From Spisula solida (Eukaryota > Mollusca > Bivalvia > Venerida > Mactridae), in contig OX365945.1 of assembly GCA_947247005.1 (NCBI GenBank), positions 39,672,551 through 39,736,550 of the forward strand: a stretch of DNA of 64,000 bases, read 5' to 3'. The notes beneath the pieces were generated by a model. That model was not told the origin of the DNA and made no database searches. It was given only the letters and a program-made list of their open reading frames with translations. Every line of letters starts with the position of its first letter. Within the stretch, counting starts at the first letter, position 1. Shown one piece after another: positions 56,951-64,000 of this stretch. A program made the position numbers and the translations under genes.

Positions 56951-57141
56951 GTCGGTGAATAAAACACGTGCAGCAGTTCGGGTGCGGAAAATCTGTTCAC
57001 GCAGTTGTCGGTGAATAAAACACAGGCAGGAGTTCGGATGCGGAAAATTAAATCACTCGTGCTACGGACTCGTGATTTAATTTTTCCGCATCCGAACTCC
57101 TGCCCGTGTTTTATTCACCGACAACTGCGTGAACAGATTTT
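56951..57141. repeat. Strong palindrome preceded by a direct half copy
   Basis: Arms 56988-57056 and 57072-57141 are nearly perfect complements of ~69 nt around a ~15-nt spacer. Before it, 56951-56991 repeats the GTCGGTGAATAAAACAC ... GCGGAAAA part of the left arm, offset by 57 bp. No coding. Confidence 0.9.
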
Positions 57142-59984
57142 TATTTCTTAAATATTACAATAATGTAGGTATGATAATGCAAAATATTGACGTTTAAACA
57201 GGTATGCGCTATTTCCAGTGCGGCGTAAGCGGTGCAAGGTAAAACTTGTGTTCATGTTAAGGTGATTCCAAACTCTTCAGTTGAGCGGAAGTTTAGAAAT
57301 CGGTGTAAATAAGACGTGTTGAAAGCGTCTGACTATCATGATGAAATAGTGTGAAAAACTTAAAATTGATGTGTCAGCATGTTCTCATGTCTTAAAATCG
57401 CGAATTTACTGTATAGTTATTACTATATTATACAACAATAAGCTTGCAGAATAAAGCAATAGCTGAAATTTTATATGCCATTTATTCCAAACGTTGAAAC
57501 ACCAACACTCGCGAATATTAGCTACAACGTATGTGATAGTAATACAAGTCAAATAGTTTCCTGCGGGTGATTACCTGCGGCCTTGTAATTTAGTTGTACT
57601 GTTTAGGATGTGGTTTTTGCAGTTTGGATGCAATTCGAATTTATTCCGGTGTAAGTTTAAATTGTTTCTGTCAAAATAATTCCAATACATGTAAAATCGG
57701 ACAATACCGATTATCTTCCAATTATTTGGTTGTGTTAAATGTATGTGCCGAATGAATGAACGAATTCAAAAGAATTAGAAAAAAATATCATGTATCAATA
57801 CCATGCTTCTGTTAATCTAGCGATGTGTTCTCTACGGGATGTAGTGCATTGCCCACTATATTTATTACTGACTGGGAATCTTACGCAGCTGCAGACACCT
57901 GCTGTTTAGATTCGTGGTCTCGCGTTCAAAGTGAAATTTCGGAATAGTTCTACTTTCTTTGGTAAATAAACTATTGTAATGCGATAAAGACCGATGCTAT
58001 CCGCATGGAATAATGGAATTAGTCTGGTTCACGACATTCTTACAAAATGCTTCTTTTTTTGGATATTTGTTTTGAAATCGTAAACCATCGAGAGCATGTC
58101 ACGTGCCCCTCCATGGTCATTTTACTTTTGGCAATCCAATATAACCTGTGGCAGGTTAATAATGCGTCCACACAAAATTTTATCCAAGTTTTAATATTTG
58201 TTTAGCAAGCATCCCGACTACTTTAGAGGAAGGTTCTTATATAGACTAGCTAATGCAACAAAGCATGGGCTCATCTTTAAATATACCCATTTTTCAAAAA
58301 CAAAGTATCGCGAAAACTGGATACAACGTATTCAAAACGTTGATGCATTTTGTTAACTCTCCTGGTTTTCGACATTTCAGAAATCACTAAAGTGTCAATT
58401 ACAAAAATCTAGCCGAGCAACTGGCATGAAATTTGGGATAAAACTAATTAAATGTCAAACTTTTTCGGTGAAATGCAAATTTGAGTTTTAGGGGTGTTCC
58501 CAAAAATCTAAAAATATCTTGAAAACAAGCCGAGCAAAACTGTTATGGGTTTGCACAATCACTATCATGAGTATGTTCTTCATAAAAATCAGGTGTTTGA
58601 TACCTCTTGTACAGAAAAAATTAAGAGTTTGAAATCACCTTAAAATTACAATATCTTACAGAAAAGTGTAGGGTAGGGTATTCACACTGAATTTTTACAT
58701 TGAATTGTGGCATCGAAACCAGTAAGTTTAAATGCAATTCGCATTTTAAATGTTATAACATGTATTTTTATGCGTTCACCATTACCTATCTGCACTAGAG
58801 GACCATAAATTCCCCAAAACTAATTGCAACGATTATCTTACCCTTCAAGTACATGTAAATGCCTTTTCAACTTAAATCTAAAAGGTAACTATGGTATTTA
58901 AATCAAAACATTGCCCAACTACTCGCATTAAGGTCTTCCTTGTATACTTCTGTTTTCATTTAAAGTTGCGCTATACCTCGTTTGTGTCATGAAAAGTCCT
59001 TGTTTGTCTGGTTAAATAATAAGTAGCGTAAGACGTAAGAGTATGTGTCTTGGCTATTATGTCAATTATTGAATGTATGTCCGTTTTTTAAATTGACAGG
59101 ATCTAAATTGAGAGTGTACCGAGTCCTTAGTTGCAAACGTAGCATAATTATGTATCGATTATAAAAAAACCAATACACATCTATATAAAAACAATACACT
59201 TCTCCTTGAAAAATATTTTGACATATAAAACATATATGTGGGATGGTAAGATGTTTAAAAAGAGCTAACTCGTTTTTCGCGCAGCGGTGAAAAAGAAAAT
59301 GTCCGACTTTGTGTACATGTTTATATAAAATCGTCAAGGTTTATTTAATCATTTTTTTAAAGTAACCTTGTTAAAAAGCTGAAAGATAGCCGATTTTAGA
59401 AATGTACTTATTTTTTCCCTATCTTATAAATTGACCGAGAAATGACAAGTTAAATGAGATTTTTAGCCGCGGTGAAAAAGAAATCCGGATATGCCGGATA
59501 TTGTGCCCATGTTTTAATTAAATGACCATTATCTTTTCAATTTGCTGTCCGATTTTTTACAGGAATGTTCCACTTATAAGATGAATGATTAAATATTTAT
59601 AGCTAATTTATTTGAAAAAGTGAGAACAAAAGACTAAGATATTAAATAGAAGTTGAAGAAATTATTTCACTTAAGATTGATCATTCTTATTTAGTATCAG
59701 TGAAACATTTACCGATAAACCCAGTGTTTTTCTAGAGCATTCATGGTTGCAATATCATATTTAAAAGCAGCTTAATTGCTTATTATGTGATCAGTATGTC
59801 TATAGTGTACAATACTTTCAAATCAAACAATATTGAGCTCCTCCCATAATGCGCAGAGCAATACTGTCTAAGAGACTAATAGCCCCTCCCACAGACTACA
59901 GTGTGAAATTATCTTTACAGTTTCAAAATAACTCCTCCCAATTAGGTAATATTGCATAATCCTTGCTCAAATCCTTACAGGGAT
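57142..59984. other. AT-rich spacer
   Basis: Contains the inverted partner (59213-59268) of the 55079-55140 block. No gene or RNA recognised. Confidence 0.45.
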
Positions 59985-60265
59985 CTATGTTTTTACAAGA
60001 AATTGATTATCAATTATTAAAGCTGCAGGAGGCAGGAAATAGACCATAAAACTCCTTAGACTTGAAAGGGTTGTATATTGGTATATTGTTAATTACTGGT
60101 TTTGGGGACAGTAGCTGCACAATTAGGGGTCATATAACTTAGTGACAGCTGTTTATGTTTTACAAGGAATTATATTGATTATGAACTTACTGAAGCTGCA
60201 GGGGGGCAGGAAATAGATCATAAAACTCCTTAGACTTGAAATGGGGTTGTATATTAGTTTATTGT
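59985..60265 (+). repeat. Two-unit tandem repeat (~171 bp)
   Basis: GCTGCAGGxGGCAGGAAATAGA, CATAAAACTCCTTAGACTTG and GTTGTATATT blocks occur at about 60022-60080 and 60194-60255, with TGTTTTACAAG before each. Confidence 0.8.
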
Positions 60266-61509
60266 GTATACAAGTCATATGGTTGCATTTTAATGAATTG
60301 TGTACTATTGCGGTGAATATTTATTGACATTGTCTCTAAGACATGGTGCTGGCCTTGCAGATCTAAGAGGCAATCGTGAGTATTTCTTCTAAGCCCCAAC
60401 CCGTGATTTTTTCCGGGATAGCGTAGTGATCATGTAGATTTCAAGACTGAAAAAAAATACATAAATAATAGTATAAACATTCATGTACAAAGCATTTTAG
60501 GTGAGTCTTCACTGTGATAAAGAATAAAAGTTCATCAACTAAGCTTAGGTACTAAAAATTACCTGATATTAGTAGGCACTAATAAAATTTTGAACACAGA
60601 AATTATCAAAAAAAATGACATTTTTTCAATGATCGTAACCAGAAATGTGGGACACCACCACATTTAATAAATACTGGAAATGACAGAAGGCTGTGTACAG
60701 TAAGTGTTCCCATTATCATTTTTGGTATAAAAATTGAGGAAAACCATTTCATGTATGTCGCAGTCAGAGGCATACATTTTTTAAAATTAATCAATTCGAC
60801 CCTTTTTTAGACAATTTAGTGAAACTTCACAACTACACAAAGGAAACATTGTCAACATAATCGCCTTAAAAATCAATGCAGATGATTCTTTAATGTATCA
60901 TCATTGAAAAACGTTGGTTTTGAATAAATGCATCTATTGGTATTTACGCCTGTGCTGCACCAATTTTACCACTTATTCACGTCTTACGCCAATTTCCCGC
61001 CATTTTGTAAAATACAAGATCGGCAATGTCGAACTTTTTCCCATGAATTTAGCCTAATTACAATAAGATACATCAAAATTATTTATGCAAGCTTAATCTC
61101 TTACATTATATCATTACTATTTCTCGAAGATAAATATTGATACGGCATTAATCAGCAATTTTCTGTGAAAATACAAAACACGTTTCAACCGGAAAACACT
61201 TTCTTTTCAATGCGTCTGCGCATGCGCGCATTGATAACGCCAAGTGTTTTCGATCGGATATTCAGTTGCATCTACGTCTATACAACTACCTGCTATAATC
61301 AATGGAAATAGTGCAATATTCATTAATAATGAAAACATTCTCAATACATTGGCACGTTTAGAAACTAGAGAATTTCAACTTTGATTGGTAGCAATGTCAT
61401 AAAGTAATTTATAAACTTAATAATTTTATTAAACTGCGAGGGCGTCTGAAGTAGGAGATACATCTTATATATCATCTCAAATATAGTCTGAGTTTGAACC
61501 AATTTATCA
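60266..61509. other. AT-rich spacer
   Basis: No feature recognised. Confidence 0.45.
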
Positions 61510-62452
61510 CACAGACACTTGGGGGTCTGGACCACGCCCCCTCCCGCTACGCGCCTGGAAATATTTTTTTTTATATTTCTTATATATCCAGACCTATTCA
61601 GTAATCACACAAACATTTGTTGGATGTATTTGATATTAATACAAAATCTACGTAATTCCTCTACTGCTTAAATAACACAAAGATAGAAATCTTTCGCTGA
61701 ACTTTCTCGCACACCGACCTAGAAAAATTGATCGTGTAAAACTTGTTTTGCAACTAACCCGTATGTTTCTGATGTCTTTCGGTCAATAACAAATTAATCT
61801 TTACGATGACTTTACTGACACTACTCGATCAGCGCTCTTGTCGACAAAATATGCGAGAAAGTTTGCAATTGTCAACTCATTTTCCGCCGCGCACATAATC
61901 TTTCGACAATTTGAACGGTGGTTCCCAGCCTGATACATAAGAACTGTGTCGCGCGTTGAACGTTGGACCCAAACGAAGTATTCCGAATGGTTTATTTACA
62001 TATCTGGTTCCAACGTTTAACGCGCGGCGCCGTACTTTCGTATTGATCAGGCGGGAAACCAGCGTCGAAAGATTATGTGCGAGTCGTGTTTTGAGTTGAA
62101 AATTGCCAACTTTCTCGCAAATTGTGGAGGCAGGGGCGGTGATCGGTTTCTGTCTCTACCATCATCGTGAAGAGTAATGTGTACTTGAGCAAAGGACACC
62201 AAATATTGGCAGGAAAGTTGCACAGTGAGTTAAACACGACCCGATATTCGAGGAAGGTGTGCGAGAAATTTCAGTCAAACATTTTTATCTTTGTGTTATT
62301 AAAGCTATAGAGGCATTTACGAATATTTTTTATTTGTCCGGATACGTTTAATAATGTTTGTGTGATTAATGTATGGGTCCGGGTATACAATGTTGATGAT
62401 AAAAATATACCCAGGTGCGACTCTGGGGGGGTCCAGACCCCAAGTGTCTCTG
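61510..62452. mobile_element. hAT-like foldback MITE
   Basis: 943 bp, imperfectly palindromic along most of its length (for example CTTTCTCGCACACC... against ...GTGTGCGAGAAATTTC, and ACATAATCTTTCGAC against GTCGAAAGATTATGT). Ends read CACAGACACTTGGGG and, on the other strand, CAGAGACACTTGGGG; the CAGAG start fits the hAT CAGRG rule. ATTTATCA flanks both sides (61502-61509 and 62453-62460), an 8-bp target duplication as in hAT. No transposase. Confidence 0.88.
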
Positions 62453-62460
62453 ATTTATCA

Positions 62461-64000
62461 TTGATATTACAACAAAATAAACCGAATAATCACATTTTGA
62501 GAAACTAGAAAGCTTCGTCGTTAATTCGACTGTTTTAAAAATATGTCCTTTAAACCCTAGGCACGTGAAATTATGTTATTGTTTGTTATAGAATAAAGAC
62601 ACATAAATCCCAATTATCGAGAATGTGTGGATTTTTTTATAATGTTGAACATATGTTGGTTTGGTCTATGTAATAGTTAAAGCGCTCTTCAGTTGATATC
62701 TTTGTGGTACTAATATGCATTCAATATCCAAAGCGTATAAAATATATGTTAGGTCCGAGACAATTGAATATCATTACGGATAGATATAAGTTTATTTGAA
62801 AGTATCTTTAGGCCAGCGTCCTGTCGGATATAAATAATTATACATGTACACATTACAACAAAACTTATATAGAAACCATGTATAAAATACTATGCGATCT
62901 CATACTGTTCCCATGTTCTAGCGCAATCAAAGTAACTGGTGACACTCTGTCAATTGACAATAAACTAATCAGCAAGACACCACGACCAGCCGTATATCAC
63001 AGAACCCCGACTGATTACCGCGGGATATCAATCTACACGATATTAAAGAATATAACACATTGGAATGTTAGTATATAGTTAGTATAAAGCTTAAACCGAC
63101 TTTACACGTTTAATGTTCGTTTTCTTACTGCCGATCTTGTCTTGAATGTCAAAATAGGCATATGTGACTATATAGGCATGTTGGGTATCTAAATAATTGT
63201 TAAAAGGTGCATATTAATTTATATGTAATACGTGTATTGAATGCGTATATCAAATGTGGCTTTAAAATAATACTACGCGCCTATTTATCAGATTCTACAG
63301 TACCGTCTTGTTATCACTTCCCTCACAGCGGGAGACAGTCTATAGAAAGCGGCTAGCTAGTACAGCGACACCATATGATTGCATAACAGTACTTTGCAGA
63401 CCGTATACGATTCATTGATAAAACTATCACTTGACCGTAGTCTGAAGTTTCTAAAAATAGCTTTACAGCCGGGACATTTGATGAACACGTCATTTTCGTA
63501 CTATGGAACAAGTTCGGTATCAGCCGGTGTAGTGATTTTTTTGGCCAAAATATCGATTTAACGAACAGTTTCACAATACTTTTTGATCTTAGAATAAACA
63601 AATGTTGCTGATTGGCTTAAATCAGTTAAAATATTTGGAGAAACATATGTAGCAGTATTGGGAATGTTGACTGTTTCTGGAACTGCTTGAATGCAGATTC
63701 ACATAGCAGCCTAAAGGCGGTTAATTTTGTATTAAGAAATGGGCAATGGTAGTAATGAGAGGCTTAATCGCCTCCCAAAAATGTGAACATAATTTTACAT
63801 GTTCAAAATATTTTTCCAACTTTTTCAACGTTGCAAACTTAACTTTATTTGTTTTACAAATACGATATATCCATATAATTTCCCTCGGGAACCTCGATGA
63901 ACTGGCCGGCGAAATTACTTATTTGCATAAAGCTAATTCCCAGAGTGTAAGGTGTCGCCCCCGGTCAAATACCTCATTTGCATGTTCTTCTTCCAAATTC
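62461..64000. other. AT-rich spacer to end of window
   Basis: Short open frames only; nothing recognised. Confidence 0.45.

Overview
The window is AT-rich eukaryotic DNA built almost entirely of transposable elements and simple or tandem repeats. I found no convincing host gene, rRNA, CRISPR array or bacterial-style operon. The mix of elements (DIRS-like tyrosine-recombinase retroelement with RNase H, several non-LTR retrotransposons, piggyBac-like and Tc1-like transposases, tRNA-headed SINEs, foldback MITEs, tandem repeats with the GTGACCTTGACC core) suggests an invertebrate animal, most likely a bivalve mollusc or another lophotrochozoan. That assignment is inference from repeat style, not from a diagnostic gene.

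Layout. 1-3740: palindromic and dispersed repeats, a tRNA-like SINE head, a decayed Tc1-like copy. 3805-6420: a decayed non-LTR element (endonuclease tail, FADD reverse transcriptase). 6421-19166: mostly featureless AT-rich DNA with SINE heads, a TAA-flanked MITE (14620-15187) and a TIR/hairpin repeat (16950-17200).

19167-40965 is the core of the window. A DIRS-like retroelement lies on the minus strand. In its own 5' to 3' order: a broken SGNH-hydrolase-like reading frame (40965-40395), a 23-bp minisatellite (40268-39536), gag with a zinc-knuckle-like cluster, reverse transcriptase (38634-37502), RNase H (33071-32496) and tyrosine recombinase (32496-31588). A 4426-bp foldback element with ~800-bp inverted repeats and a TTAA duplication (33072-37497) sits exactly between reverse transcriptase and RNase H; leaving out the insert and one TTAA makes the frame continuous. 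A full-length, apparently intact non-LTR retrotransposon (22430-28211; ORF1 513 aa, ORF2 1133 aa) is flanked by two nearly identical 3263-bp direct copies of RNase H/recombinase plus half of the foldback element (19167-22429 and 31332-34594 once the next event is discounted). This is the layout of a kilobase-sized target-site duplication. A later 3120-bp tandem duplication (26641-29760 and 29761-32880) copied the 5' part of that LINE with part of the DIRS element and created an in-frame 502-aa fusion of LINE ORF1 to the DIRS RNase H tail (29376-30884).

40966-48370: dispersed repeats, SINE heads, a decayed LINE reverse-transcriptase tail, two tandem-repeat fields and a broken piggyBac-like transposase cut by a dispersed repeat. 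48600-54727: a three-level nest, in which a decayed relative of the intact LINE holds a 5'-truncated L1/Tx1-like LINE, which holds a 1.2-kb Tc1-like transposon at a TA site; the L1-like frame reads through when the transposon is ignored. 54728-64000: mostly featureless, with a strong palindrome (56988-57141), a two-unit tandem repeat (about 59985-60265) and a 943-bp hAT-like foldback MITE with an 8-bp target duplication (61510-62452).

The genes do not form a host pathway. The interest is in insertion order and in the unusual joints around 19-41 kb.
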